Notes under the pieces: model-generated
Told to the model about the DNA's origin: nothing
The model's database searches: none
What the model saw: only the letters and a program-made list of their open reading frames with translations
Program-made: the position numbers and the translations under genes
Part shown: in pieces, positions 17,314 to 26,900 of the stretch
Position numbering within the stretch: position 1 is the first letter of the stretch
Layout: the number at the start of each line of letters is the position of its first letter
DNA from: G963678445 sp963678445
Lineage (GTDB): Bacteria > Hydrogenedentota > Hydrogenedentia > Hydrogenedentales > G963678445
Direction of reading: 5' to 3'
Assembly: GCA_963678445.1 (NCBI GenBank)
Contig: OY782877.1
Span: 806,001-870,000, forward strand
DNA length: 64,000 bases

Positions 17314-20300
17314 TTAGCACGATGTATCATCTGTATCGTGTTGGGTTTTCGGTGTCATATGAACCACTTTTTTCAATCTTTCACGCACGCTCTGGAAGAG
17401 CACGTAGAGCGCGGGGATCATGATGATGCCCAGCACGGTGGCTAAAGCCATGCCGGAAAACACCGTTGTACCAATGGCGCGGCGACTGTTGGCGCCTGCA
17501 CCGGTGGCGAAGACCATGGGCAGTGTACCCAGGATAAAGGTGAAAGCGGTCATAAGTACAGCACGGAAACGTTCTTTGGCGCCGATACTGGCCGCGTCGA
17601 TGATGGACATGCCGGACTCGCGTTTTTCCTTGGCGAATTCTACAATGAGAATCGCGTTTTTACTGGCAATACCGATCAGCATGATGCAGCCTAACTGTGC
17701 GTATACGCTCAGCGGCAGTCCGGTAAGCTGCAGGCCGATTAGCGCGCCCAGCATGGCTACCGACAGGGACAATATCACGGGGATGGGAATAGTCCAGCTT
17801 TCGTATTGCGCCACCAGGAAGAGGAAGCCGAACACCAATGCCATAAAGATCAGCACGGCCCCCTGGTTTCCTGTTACTTTTTCCTGGTAGGTCATACCCG
17901 ACCATTCGTAGGAATAGCCTTCGGGCAGGGTTTCATGCGCCAGTTTCTCGACCGCGGTAATCGCTGCACCGGAACTGGTGCCGGGAACGGGAATGGCTGT
18001 AATCGAGGTAGAGGGGAAAAGGTTGTAGCGGTTTACAGCACGGGGTCCCATCACGGTACGAATGGAAACCAGGCTGTCGATGGAAACCATATCGCCGGTG
18101 TTGCTCTTTACATATAAGCGCTTTACGTCTTCGATATCTTTTCGGTAGGGCCAATCGGCCTGGATAATGGCCATGTTGACCTGACTACCTACGTTGATGT
18201 CGTTTACATAGCGCGAACCCAGGAAGTTTTGCAGCGTTGAGAATACGCTTGCAACGGGCACTTGCATGGACTCTGCCTTTTCGCGGTCAACGTCTACAAA
18301 GAGGTGCGGGGTATTGGCGGTGTAATTACAAAACGCCACCATGATTTCCGGCATCTGGTTCAGCTTGGCGAGGAACCCCTTCATAGCCGCTTCCAGCTTG
18401 TGCGGATCGGGATCGCCTACCGCTTGCAAGCGTAAATCCAGACCGCCGACGATACCCATACCCGAGATGGCCGGGGGGGTGAAGCTGTTCAATTGTGCGC
18501 CAGGCATCGCCGACAATCTTTGGCGTACCTTTGCCAAAATAGCATCGACATGCAAGTCCGGGGTTTGGCGATTTTCCCAGTCCTCCAGTTCCACCACCAG
18601 AAAGGCGCCATTCTCGCCGCTACCACCCAACATACTCATACCGGTAACCACGATAAAGGTATTCACACCGGGAATGTCCAGAATCCACGAGCTGATCTCT
18701 TGCATCATCGCCTCGGTGCGTGCAACATTAGCGCCCTCGGGCAGTTGCATGTCGAGGAAGAATACGCCCTGATCTTCATCGGGGATAAAGCCCGTCTGGG
18801 TAAACATCAACAGCATTCCCGCAATACCGCTCACCAGCAGAAGGCAAACCAGCGTAATCGCCACACGCAGTGCGATCCAGCGCGATATGGAAACGTAGCC
18901 GCCGCGGACGCCGTTTAATACGGTGTTGAACCAACGTAGCGGTCCATGCCGTTTCTCTTTGGGAATGCGAAGCAGGGTGGCGCACAGGGCCGGACTCAAG
19001 GTAAGCGCCACTACGGTGGAGAAAATTACCGCCGTCGAAATCGTTACCGCGAATTGGCCGTAGATTCTGCCGGTGATCCCCGAAACAAAGCCGATGGGAA
19101 CAAAAATGGCCAGCAGCACCAGCGTGGTGGCGATAATCGCGCCCGTAACTTGCTGCATGGTATTAATGGTTGCGGTCTTGTGATCCTGCCCTTCCTCCTC
19201 CATCAGGTGCAGCACACGCTCGACCACAACGATGGCGTTGTCCACCACCACACCAATGGAGAGCACGAGGGCAAATAGCGTGAGCAGGTTGATGCTGAAG
19301 CCCAACGCCATAAGCACGGCAAAGGTAGAACATACCGAAACGGGAATAGCAAGCATGGGCACCAGCGTGGCGCGCCAATCTTGCAAAAAGATGTAACAAA
19401 CGAGTACGACCAGCACAAAGGTAAGCAGGAGGGTGTTCACAATTTCTTTGATACTGATGCGCACGAACTTGGTGCTGTCATACTGCACGAAGCCTTCTAG
19501 ATCTTCGGGAAATTCCGACTCCAGACGCTTTAATTCCGCCTTGACGCCATCCATCGCCTGCAATGCATTGGTGCCCGGCGTCTGGGTAAGGCGAATCCCT
19601 ACACTGGGTGCGCCATTGAAGAAGAACATCGGCGTATAACGGTCGCCGCCCATCTCGACACGCCCAATATCCTTGAGGCGCACCAATCCACCCTGCGCAT
19701 CCGTACGCACGATGATCTGTTCGAAGGTCTCCGGCGTGTTCAAACGCCCCTCGGCCTGCAATGCATAAATCATCTGCGCGTGCTCATTGCCCGGCGTTGC
19801 ACCCACAGAACCAATGGACGCCTGGATGTTCTGCGCCTGGATTGCCGCAATCACCTCGTCTGTACTCATACGCATCGCTGTCATGCGTTCTGCATCCAGC
19901 CACACACGCATACTGTACTGCGGCCCCATCACATCCACACCCCCCACGCCATAGACGCGTTTCAAAACGTTTTTGACGTGCGTGTGTACATAATTACTGA
20001 TCGCAATCTGGTCGTAGGTGCCATTGGGCGAAAGAAAGGAGGCAAAGCCCAGGATGTTCGACGACTGCGCCGTCACCGAAATTCCCTGCGCCTTCACCTC
20101 AGCAGGAAGCTTCGGCGTCGCCTGCTGGATACGGTTCTGCACGCGCACCTGCGCAATATCCAGATCCGTACCCACCTCAAAGGTAACCGTCAGCGTATAG
20201 TTGCCCAGGTCATCACTACTGGAGGATATGTACAGCATGTCATCCACGCCGTTGATTTGCTCTTCCAGCAACGACGCCACCGAATTGGCCAGCACCTCCG

Positions 20301-20463
20301 AACTCGCGCCGGGATAGCGCGCCTGCACCTGCACCTGTGGCGGCGTCACATCGGGATACTGCGCTATCGGGAGCATAAAAATGGATAGGGAACCCGCTAG
20401 CGTCAATACAATCGATATCACCAGCGCAAAGCGGGGACGCTCAATAAATATCCGTGAAATCAT
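17314..20463 (-). CDS. RND-type multidrug efflux transporter (AcrB/MexB family)
   Basis: This 1049-residue inner-membrane proton antiporter exports hydrophobic or amphiphilic compounds through the fusion protein and outer-membrane channel encoded beside it. The N-terminus MISRIFIERPRFALVISIVL is typical of the HAE-1 group. The length and layout (two halves of six transmembrane helices, each preceded by a large periplasmic loop) match the family. GVVVDNAIVVVERV in transmembrane helix 4 carries the paired acidic residues of the proton relay, and MLIGIASKNAILIVEFAKE marks the second half. The gene lies between the fusion protein (109 bp upstream) and the channel (about 20 bp downstream), all minus strand. 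Substrate range cannot be read from the sequence. Confidence 0.97.
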   Translation of the reverse strand: MISRIFIERPRFALVISIVLTLAGSLSIFMLPIAQYPDVTPPQVQVQARYPGASSEVLANSVASLLEEQINGVDDMLYISSSSDDLGNYTLTVTFEVGTDLDIAQVRVQNRIQQATPKLPAEVKAQGISVTAQSSNILGFASFLSPNGTYDQIAISNYVHTHVKNVLKRVYGVGGVDVMGPQYSMRVWLDAERMTAMRMSTDEVIAAIQAQNIQASIGSVGATPGNEHAQMIYALQAEGRLNTPETFEQIIVRTDAQGGLVRLKDIGRVEMGGDRYTPMFFFNGAPSVGIRLTQTPGTNALQAMDGVKAELKRLESEFPEDLEGFVQYDSTKFVRISIKEIVNTLLLTFVLVVLVCYIFLQDWRATLVPMLAIPVSVCSTFAVLMALGFSINLLTLFALVLSIGVVVDNAIVVVERVLHLMEEEGQDHKTATINTMQQVTGAIIATTLVLLAIFVPIGFVSGITGRIYGQFAVTISTAVIFSTVVALTLSPALCATLLRIPKEKRHGPLRWFNTVLNGVRGGYVSISRWIALRVAITLVCLLLVSGIAGMLLMFTQTGFIPDEDQGVFFLDMQLPEGANVARTEAMMQEISSWILDIPGVNTFIVVTGMSMLGGSGENGAFLVVELEDWENRQTPDLHVDAILAKVRQRLSAMPGAQLNSFTPPAISGMGIVGGLDLRLQAVGDPDPHKLEAAMKGFLAKLNQMPEIMVAFCNYTANTPHLFVDVDREKAESMQVPVASVFSTLQNFLGSRYVNDINVGSQVNMAIIQADWPYRKDIEDVKRLYVKSNTGDMVSIDSLVSIRTVMGPRAVNRYNLFPSTSITAIPVPGTSSGAAITAVEKLAHETLPEGYSYEWSGMTYQEKVTGNQGAVLIFMALVFGFLFLVAQYESWTIPIPVILSLSVAMLGALIGLQLTGLPLSVYAQLGCIMLIGIASKNAILIVEFAKEKRESGMSIIDAASIGAKERFRAVLMTAFTFILGTLPMVFATGAGANSRRAIGTTVFSGMALATVLGIIMIPALYVLFQSVRERLKKVVHMTPKTQHDTDDTSC

Positions 20464-20572
20464 AGATAATTCTCCGATGTCAAAACTGGCTTAAAACCAG
20501 GAGAAACGACATTCAGTTGTACCGTATGTTACGAAAACACAACACCGCCACCCCCTCAGCCCATGCCGTCTC

Positions 20573-21814
20573 TTATTTTTCCGGGCGTAACGTCGCATTC
20601 ACCTTCAGCCCATCCTTTGAGCGTTGCAAGCCCTGCACCACAATCTGTTCACCCGCTTTAAGTCCCTGCAAGACAACCTGCTGATCATCAATGGGTTCGC
20701 CCAATTCGATACGGCGCTGCTCCAGCACATCGCCCTCGCCAACCACGAAGACCGATGGCCCTTCCTTATCATTCAGCACTGCCTGCTGTGGAATCAGTGG
20801 CAACAGGGCCGCATCTGCGGGTTGTGCGTGAAGCATGACATAACTGCCGGGGATCAACATGTCATCCGGATTATCGAATCGCGTCCGAACGGCAATCGCG
20901 CCCGTCGCCGGATTCATCATGTTGTCCTCAAAATCGCGTATACCGGCAAGGGGGTACACGGTCCCATTGGCAAGTTGAAGACGAAGGTCGTACTTGGGCG
21001 CATCCTTGCCCAAAGAAAGATTCAGAATATCTAAAAACTGGCGGTCCGCCATCGAGGTAACCACACGAACCGGATCGGTCTGGACAATATGCGCAAGCGG
21101 TCCCGAAGCGGGCCCGACATAGTTTCCTTTAGTCAGCATGGCCTTACCAATTCGACCCGTAATCGGCGCACGCAACTCGGTATAGCCCAAATTGATCTTG
21201 GCCAAATCCAAATTAGCTTCCGCCTGCTGGATCCCGGCTTTTGCCTCGGCTACCGAAGCGTTTCCCTGGGCAACTGCACTCTCCGCGCTGTCCATGTCTT
21301 TCTCGGGCACGCTGCGCACATCCGCACTACGCAGTTTCTTCAGCAGCTTGTGGGCGCGATCCAGCTCTGCCTCCGCCGAACTCAGGCCCGCTTTCGCCTG
21401 CGCCAACGCCGCTTCAGACAATGCTACGCGCGCTTTGTAAGGGGCTTGTTCAATACGAAACAACAAGTCACCCTCATGCACCCACGTACCCTCTTCAAAA
21501 AACACACCCTCCAGATATCCCGATACCTGGGCATGCAGATCAACTTCCTGGATGGCTTCAATGTGGCCTACATATTCCTTAGGCGCCTGCGCCGGTCCTT
21601 CCTTGACCAGCGTCGTCGTCACCGCAGGCGCCGGCATCGCACCGCCCCCCGGACCGCCCGGGCCCCCGGGGGCACCCGCTGGCGCACTGGGCAGCATACC
21701 GCGTACAAAAAAGCCGCCCGCAAACAACGCTAGAAAAACCAACGCATGGACAAAAGCAGTAAACTGATTTACCTTGCGATGGGAATCTGAAGAAGTTTGT
21801 TCCTTACTACTCAT
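20573..21814 (-). CDS. Efflux periplasmic membrane fusion protein (AcrA/MexA family)
   Basis: This 413-residue adaptor links the RND pump to the outer-membrane channel. A single N-terminal transmembrane anchor (about 23-42) is followed by a linker rich in Gly, Pro and Ala. The lipoyl half-motif reads GHIEAIQEVDLHAQVSGYLEGVFFEEGTWV, then a long alpha-helical hairpin (about 120-200), then the second lipoyl half (INLGYTELRAPITGRIG) and a beta-barrel and membrane-proximal region. No lipobox is present, so the protein is anchored by its helix rather than by lipid. AAGGAG lies just before the ATG. It is the first gene of the pump operon, and a good sigma-70-type promoter lies about 95 bp upstream. 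Confidence 0.95.
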   Translation of the reverse strand: MSSKEQTSSDSHRKVNQFTAFVHALVFLALFAGGFFVRGMLPSAPAGAPGGPGGPGGGAMPAPAVTTTLVKEGPAQAPKEYVGHIEAIQEVDLHAQVSGYLEGVFFEEGTWVHEGDLLFRIEQAPYKARVALSEAALAQAKAGLSSAEAELDRAHKLLKKLRSADVRSVPEKDMDSAESAVAQGNASVAEAKAGIQQAEANLDLAKINLGYTELRAPITGRIGKAMLTKGNYVGPASGPLAHIVQTDPVRVVTSMADRQFLDILNLSLGKDAPKYDLRLQLANGTVYPLAGIRDFEDNMMNPATGAIAVRTRFDNPDDMLIPGSYVMLHAQPADAALLPLIPQQAVLNDKEGPSVFVVGEGDVLEQRRIELGEPIDDQQVVLQGLKAGEQIVVQGLQRSKDGLKVNATLRPEK

Positions 21815-21908
21815 TTACGTTCTCCTTGCCTCGATAGAACCATGGAACCCCGTCGGTTATGTCGGTTACCACGTTGTTTTCCTCACCGCGCTCTACGACA
21901 CAGTGTTA

Positions 21909-21937
21909 AGTATACAAAACATCTCAAAATATGTTAA
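21909..21937 (-). promoter_or_regulatory. Predicted promoter of the efflux operon
   Basis: Read on the minus strand, TTAACA (21932-21937, 5 of 6 to the -35 consensus) is followed after 17 bp by TATACT (21909-21914, 5 of 6 to the -10 consensus). It lies about 95 bp upstream of the fusion protein start. The spacer contains a short inverted repeat, AACAT...ATGTT, which could be a repressor site. Confidence 0.55.
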
Positions 21938-22034
21938 ATGCTTCTCAGAATGAATTACCTAATTCCTGCACAGCCCATAAACTACCCGCCAAGTCATAAC
22001 CTTGCGCAAACTTATGCATATCGCGAAAGGCCGC

Positions 22035-22652
22035 TCACTTTGACGCCGAAATCGCATCCAGAACCATTGAAAAACCGGCTTCAACCACTGACTCCAAATC
22101 TGTACGAAGAAATTCACGCAGGTAGTTTCCAGCCAGTCCCATCCATATCCCGATCAACAAATCCGCCACCTGATTCAAATCTGTGCCCGCCCTGAGCTCG
22201 CCCGCTTGCTCCGCTTTGGCAAGCGTCTCCGAAATTTCTGCAAACGGACGCTCGCGCAAATGGTTCGCCTCTTCATGTATTGCCTCGCGCATCTCCACCG
22301 ACCACTCCATCTGCTGCGAAATAAAGAAAAGTAGCTTGCGGCACATCGCATCCTCCTTCAGCACCCGCGCATGCGCCACAAAATACGCCTTCAAATCTGA
22401 CAGCGTCTCCACCGTCGGCACCTGCTTCCTTGCCAATTGCGTTTCCCGGTCCTGCAACTTTTCCAGCAAACCGATGAGCAACGCGATCTTGTCCTTAAAA
22501 TGCCAATACAACGCGCCACGCGTCATCCCTATTCGATCGGCAACATCCGAAAGACGTGTCTGCGAAAAACCCTTTTCGCAAAACAAATCCAACGCCGCAT
22601 CCAATAGGCGTTCACGCGTTTCTAAAGCCTCCTCTTTCGTGCGTCTGGCCAT
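22035..22652 (-). CDS. TetR/AcrR-family transcriptional repressor of the efflux genes
   Basis: This 205-residue dimeric repressor has an N-terminal helix-turn-helix in the typical TetR context (RLLDAALDLFCEKGFSQTRLSDVADRIGMTRGALYWHFKDK). A helical ligand-binding domain follows, giving the usual family length. A TetR gene directly upstream of a fusion protein, pump and channel set on the same strand follows the pattern of AcrR, MexR and TtgR, which repress their efflux operon until a ligand binds. The gap of about 220 bp to the fusion protein gene has its own promoter. An 18-bp palindrome overlaps the promoter of this gene, so autorepression is likely. Confidence 0.93.
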   Translation of the reverse strand: MARRTKEEALETRERLLDAALDLFCEKGFSQTRLSDVADRIGMTRGALYWHFKDKIALLIGLLEKLQDRETQLARKQVPTVETLSDLKAYFVAHARVLKEDAMCRKLLFFISQQMEWSVEMREAIHEEANHLRERPFAEISETLAKAEQAGELRAGTDLNQVADLLIGIWMGLAGNYLREFLRTDLESVVEAGFSMVLDAISASK

Positions 22653-22705
22653 ACGCCACCTCCTTACACAATCAAACTGCCTACTCTATCAGCTATTTGA
22701 AAGTA

Positions 22706-22735
22706 ATTATACCTGCATGTATGTATAAATAACAA
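22706..22735 (-). promoter_or_regulatory. Promoter of the TetR gene with an embedded operator-like palindrome
   Basis: On the minus strand, TTGTTA (22730-22735) and a perfect TATAAT (22706-22711) are 18 bp apart and lie 54 bp upstream of the repressor ATG. Within the spacer, 22709-22726 reads ATACATACATGCAGGTAT on that strand. It is an imperfect 18-bp palindrome in which 14 of 18 positions match their reverse complement. Repressors of this family often bind such sites between -35 and -10. The operator assignment is inference. Confidence 0.6.
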
Positions 22736-22778
22736 ATTAAAATTTTCGCCTCCCCTGCCTTGCCAAAAGCACAAAAAA

Positions 22779-22819
22779 AGCTTCGCGGAAAAGCCTTCCA
22801 TATGCTTTCCCGCGAAGCT
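22779..22819 (-). terminator. Rho-independent terminator of the rhamnosidase gene
   Basis: The arms AGCTTCGCGGAAAAGC and GCTTTCCCGCGAAGCT (with one mismatch) enclose a 9-base loop. On the minus strand the hairpin is followed by seven T. It lies about 90 bp beyond the rhamnosidase stop codon and isolates that gene from the TetR gene. Confidence 0.8.
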
Positions 22820-22908
22820 GCCATATCATCGTTTAAATGCAATGAACACCGTTACTTATGGGGTGTCAGAAAAGGCGCTTCGCCGCAATTTGCGCCCCGC
22901 GCCCTACC

Positions 22909-25647
22909 TCACTTTGTTTCATAGGGCGTTTGAAAATGGTAACTGCCGCTACCGATTTTGTAACGGGCGACGCCACTGTCCTGACTCAGGAAACGTACGC
23001 CCTGGGCCTGAGCAACGGGCTTCCCGCTCTCCGTGGTCTCCCCGGCATTCGTGGTGGGGAACACAACCGTTGCCGTGGTGTTGGCGGGAATACTTACCTC
23101 AAGGCTAAGCTTTCCATCTTCACGTCGCCACTGGGTAGTAATGAGGCCGTGCAGGGACTCGTGGCTGGCCTTGGCCCAGGTGAGATCGCCGACGATGCGG
23201 GGTTGAATGAGGATGTGCTGGAAGCCGGGTTGTTTGGGGTCGGGCTGGATACCACCGATACCGGCTGGGAACCAGGAACCGATAGCCAGCAGGGTGCTGT
23301 GGCTACGCGAATGTTTGCCGTTCCAACGTTCCCAGATCGTGGTGGCGCCCTGTTCGAGCATATACCCCCAACCCGGATACGTTTTCTTATTGGTCATGGT
23401 GAAAATGAGGTCATCACGGCCAATCTGATTGAGGCATTTCAGCAGGAAATAGATCCCGTGCATACCCGCGTTGAGGTGCCCCTGCTTGGTCACGGTGATG
23501 GCATGTTCAAGGTTTTTAACAATCGCATCGCGCTGGTCCGCAGGCGGCATATCCGTCAACAGCGGGAAGGCCAGGTAAGGCTGCTCGCCATTACTGTACG
23601 TTTGCGTATCGGCATTGAAATAGGCAGCATGCGCCGCTTTGTTGATTTCATCCGCACGCGCACGGTAGCGGGCAGCATCGGCCCCCTTTTCAATCACTTC
23701 CGCAACACGAGCCGTTTCCTGCAAAAGATAGGCGTAGAAAGTGGTGTTGAAGAAAATACGCCACTCCTCTTTCGACCAAGGCGGTTCCTGATCCCGTCCC
23801 GGCGCCACCCAGTCGCCGATGAAGCCATACTCGGGACTGCCTATCGGCTGCATAATATCGTTTTTGCATAACGAATCCAGATACGACAAATATTGCTGCA
23901 TCATGGGATAACAGTCTGCAAGCACCCGCGTATCCGCATAGTGCAAATAAAGCTGCCAGGGAAGCAGTACGCAGATTGCGCCCCAGGTAGGTCCACCGCC
24001 AGCACCATGCGTGTCCGGGGCGATGTTGGGCATACTGCCATCGGGATTTTGTGTATCACGCCAATTCGCCAGCCACTTGGTATACATCGCCGCAGGTTGG
24101 AAGGCATAGAGTCCCGTTTCCATCGTAACCTGGCCATCGCCGCCATAGCCCAACCGCTCACGTTGTGGACAATCGACCGCATACCCGCCCATGGTGACAC
24201 AGCGATACGTCCATACCACCGTTTCATAGATCCGGGTCAACAAGTCGTTGGAGCATGAAAAGGTTCCTGCTTGTGGAAAGTCGGTATTGACCAGCCAGCC
24301 GCGAAAATCGGACAGCTCCGGTTTTTTCTCCAGGCCCGACACACACACATACTGGAATGCGTGGTAGTTGAAGCGGCTACGAAAAACCTCCTCTTTATCC
24401 GTAGCAGGAATATACGTGTCCCGCTGCCCAAAATCCTGCCATTCGCCATCGTCCAGGAAATCTTCGATGTATTGTATATTGACGTGTTTCCCACGGTGTG
24501 AAGTCAGATGCAATTCCAGCCAGCCGGTAAAATTGCGGCCCATATCGACCATGTATTTCCCGTCCTCAAGCTCCTTAATGGATACCGGTTTAATCTCGTC
24601 CTGCAGACGGTTAGGCTCTACCCGTTGCGCCACCAACCGTTCCACGGGCGGCTCCAACACCACCGCATTTGTCCATTCGGCATCATCGAGATCAGGTCGA
24701 TTCCATCCGGGAATTTCATCCCGTGCGTCATACCGTTCACCGGTCTTTGCTGCGAATCCCTTACCTATCATTTTCAGCGGGCTGGCATGCGTCTTCCAAT
24801 TTGCATCCGTACCGATAACCACGGTTTCCCCATTGTCCAGCTCCACCTCGATCTGCGCACGCACAATCGGACCACGATGCGTTACCCCCGGATATCCGAA
24901 GTAATACCAGCCGCGCCCCAACCATAATCCGACACAATTTTTCCCCGCCTTGACATACTCTGTCACATCATGGGTGATGTAATAGGCGCGCTTACGATAA
25001 TCGCTTACCGCAGGACTCAACAGATGGTCGTCCACCTTGTTCCCGTCCAGATACAACTCATAATACCCCATAGCAGCGACATAGGCCGTGGCGCGAACAG
25101 GTTTAGCGGAAAGCGCAAACTCATTACGTAACCAGGGCAATGCGGGTTCTCTTTTTTCAGAAGCTGTTGACAGGTCCTGACCAATCCATTGGGCCTGCCA
25201 GTCACTCTCATCAAGCAACCCCACAGACCAGTACGCAGGCGCACTCCAGTCGGAGGCCTGATCAGCGCTGTCCCACACGCGCACCTTCCAGTAACATGCC
25301 TGCCGCGCCGCCAACGCCTTTCCGGCATACACCACTTGCGCGGTCTGATCCGAAACCTGCTTGCCACTATCCCACAGATCGCCCTTGTCCTGCGCAAGGC
25401 CCTCGGCAGTACTGGCAACCAGAATCTGAAACGCGTGCTGCTTTTGCGCACGCTGTTTCGAGCTAAGCGCCCAACTCAGGCGGGGGTTAACAACATCAAT
25501 CCCCAACGGATCTACACGATACTCACATTGCAATTTTTCCACCTGCATGGTGGAAGAAGCTGACTGCATTTTCGACTCCTCTGAAAAACCCAGGGTGCTC
25601 ACCGTCAGCACCCAGCCCAACCCGATACATCCAAGTTTCCACAACAT
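22909..25647 (-). CDS. Secreted GH78 alpha-L-rhamnosidase
   Basis: This 912-residue glycoside hydrolase is predicted to release terminal L-rhamnose from plant or microbial polysaccharides and glycosides. An N-terminal signal peptide ends near LGFS. The order fits the family: a beta-sandwich opening with CEYRVDPLGIDVVNPRLSW (the usual GH78 start), an Ig-like and carbohydrate-binding region with YDARDEIPGW, and the catalytic (alpha/alpha)6 barrel. The barrel has VDCPQRERLGYGGDGQ with its acidic residues and GATTIWERWNG, both signature blocks. A C-terminal beta domain completes it. It stands alone between the efflux locus and a radical SAM gene, with a strong terminator behind it. Export to the periplasm or outside is inferred from the signal peptide. 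Confidence 0.95.
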   Translation of the reverse strand: MLWKLGCIGLGWVLTVSTLGFSEESKMQSASSTMQVEKLQCEYRVDPLGIDVVNPRLSWALSSKQRAQKQHAFQILVASTAEGLAQDKGDLWDSGKQVSDQTAQVVYAGKALAARQACYWKVRVWDSADQASDWSAPAYWSVGLLDESDWQAQWIGQDLSTASEKREPALPWLRNEFALSAKPVRATAYVAAMGYYELYLDGNKVDDHLLSPAVSDYRKRAYYITHDVTEYVKAGKNCVGLWLGRGWYYFGYPGVTHRGPIVRAQIEVELDNGETVVIGTDANWKTHASPLKMIGKGFAAKTGERYDARDEIPGWNRPDLDDAEWTNAVVLEPPVERLVAQRVEPNRLQDEIKPVSIKELEDGKYMVDMGRNFTGWLELHLTSHRGKHVNIQYIEDFLDDGEWQDFGQRDTYIPATDKEEVFRSRFNYHAFQYVCVSGLEKKPELSDFRGWLVNTDFPQAGTFSCSNDLLTRIYETVVWTYRCVTMGGYAVDCPQRERLGYGGDGQVTMETGLYAFQPAAMYTKWLANWRDTQNPDGSMPNIAPDTHGAGGGPTWGAICVLLPWQLYLHYADTRVLADCYPMMQQYLSYLDSLCKNDIMQPIGSPEYGFIGDWVAPGRDQEPPWSKEEWRIFFNTTFYAYLLQETARVAEVIEKGADAARYRARADEINKAAHAAYFNADTQTYSNGEQPYLAFPLLTDMPPADQRDAIVKNLEHAITVTKQGHLNAGMHGIYFLLKCLNQIGRDDLIFTMTNKKTYPGWGYMLEQGATTIWERWNGKHSRSHSTLLAIGSWFPAGIGGIQPDPKQPGFQHILIQPRIVGDLTWAKASHESLHGLITTQWRREDGKLSLEVSIPANTTATVVFPTTNAGETTESGKPVAQAQGVRFLSQDSGVARYKIGSGSYHFQTPYETK

Positions 25648-25704
25648 TGTGCTCTGCTTCCTTTCATGGTCGCATTTTTCCCCAAGGTCACCTACCTGCC
25701 CGTT

Positions 25705-26619
25705 TTACTTCGGCTGATAGTACTGTTTCTCACCCACTAAAGTCTGCACTACCGTATCCTCCGCCAACAATTCCTCCAGATACTTCACAACCTCATTGCG
25801 GTGTAAGCCCAGGCCATTACACAGGTCTTCCACGGAACAAGGACGACGCTTCAACGTTTCCAAAACCCCCGCTTTACCCGCCTTGAACTCATGCGTTTCA
25901 TGCACGCCACGAAAATCCGCCACGACCTCCGCCTTTGGGGTAAACATATCGGCAAAGGCTTCCATAGATGCCTTGGAAACGGGCTGCGCCACACTGTCCG
26001 CAGGGGGACGCGTCACCGTATTGAGCTGCACCCGGTCTGGCTGAATACGCGCCACACACGCTGCCAGCTTCTCCACCTCCGCCTGCGTATCCGTATGCCC
26101 TGCCAACAACAACACTTCCAGCCAATACTGGCCCGCAAACGATTGACGGAACGCAATCAGGCCTTCGAGCATCTGCGTAAATGAAATTCCCGTTACAGGA
26201 CGATTGGCAAAACGCCACTGCTCCTCGCTACCGGCATCCAGCGACGGAACGACCAAGTCGGCCTGTTGTAAATCCGCCCGAACATCCTCACGCCATAACA
26301 AAGAGCCATTCGTCAGCACCGCCACGGGCACATCGGTAATCTCCTTGATACGGCGAATCAGTTCACCGAGCTCCGAAAACAAGGTCGGTTCGCCCGAACC
26401 ACTGATCGTAATATAATCCGGTTCGCTGGCGACCTTGCTCCGCAATTCGGCAATAATCGGATCGATCTTCACAAAGGGCTTTCGCTCCGCCGTATGCACC
26501 GTAGTGCGATCGATTTGGCAATATACGCAATCATAGGTACAGGTTTTATAAGGGACCACGTCAACCCCAAGCGAACGTCCCAAACGACGCGATGGTACGG
26601 GTCCAAATACATACGGCAT
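25705..26619 (-). CDS. Radical SAM protein with C-terminal winged-helix-like domain
   Basis: This product of about 304 residues opens with YVFGPVPSRRLGRSLGVDV, the conserved start of a widespread uncharacterised radical SAM family. The cluster motif CTYDCVYCQ (CxxxCxxC) follows, then SGSGEPTLFSELGELIRRIKE. The last 70 residues (GKAGVLETLKRRPCSVEDLCNGLGLHRNEVVKYLEELLAEDTV) resemble a winged helix. The frame extends to 26661, but the ATG at 26619 matches the usual family start and follows a purine-rich AAAGGAAAG. It is related to proteins annotated as wyosine-type or activating-enzyme-like, but the substrate is unknown. Its neighbours give no functional hint. Confidence 0.88.
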   Translation of the reverse strand: MPYVFGPVPSRRLGRSLGVDVVPYKTCTYDCVYCQIDRTTVHTAERKPFVKIDPIIAELRSKVASEPDYITISGSGEPTLFSELGELIRRIKEITDVPVAVLTNGSLLWREDVRADLQQADLVVPSLDAGSEEQWRFANRPVTGISFTQMLEGLIAFRQSFAGQYWLEVLLLAGHTDTQAEVEKLAACVARIQPDRVQLNTVTRPPADSVAQPVSKASMEAFADMFTPKAEVVADFRGVHETHEFKAGKAGVLETLKRRPCSVEDLCNGLGLHRNEVVKYLEELLAEDTVVQTLVGEKQYYQPK

Positions 26620-26751
26620 AGCTGATTTCTTTCCTTTCTGTGTGATAGGCCTGTCCCCCATGTCCGAAATTATGCCACTTTTGCATGTTAAAAGCCATAT
26701 CTGCTGGTTTTTCTCAATTTGAAAGGCGCACCCTCAAACGTCAACCGAAGA

Positions 26752-26860
26752 TTTTAGTGACTGATATCTGGAAAGCTGTCATAAAAACGAAATTTTGCCG
26801 CGGTCAGGGACGGCAAGGACCATATCTCCTGGGTGTGCCCTGGCCACCGCTGGACCGCTT
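26752..26860 (-). repeat. Dispersed intergenic repeat, copy 3
   Basis: Read on the minus strand this copy has GCGGTCCAGCGGTGGCC, CACACCCAGGA, the core ATATGGTCCTTGCCGTCCCT, GACCGCGGCAAAATTTCG, an ATGACAGCTTT box and a CACTAAAA end. It lies between the divergent radical SAM and SprT-like genes. The open frame that seems to extend the SprT-like gene upstream to 26685 runs through this repeat and is not coding. Confidence 0.8.
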
Positions 26861-26900
26861 CGGGCATTTCAGCGCTGCAATACGGTATACTACGGGGATT

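Noticed and set aside
22858..23871. A long open frame (337 codons) on the plus strand
   Set aside because: It lies antisense within the GH78 rhamnosidase gene, whose conserved motifs cover the same bases, and its translation has no domain-like features.
26685..26900. N-terminal extension of the SprT-like protein
   Set aside because: The extra codons run through a copy of the dispersed non-coding repeat (26752-26860), and the ATG at 26901 has its own ribosome binding site.
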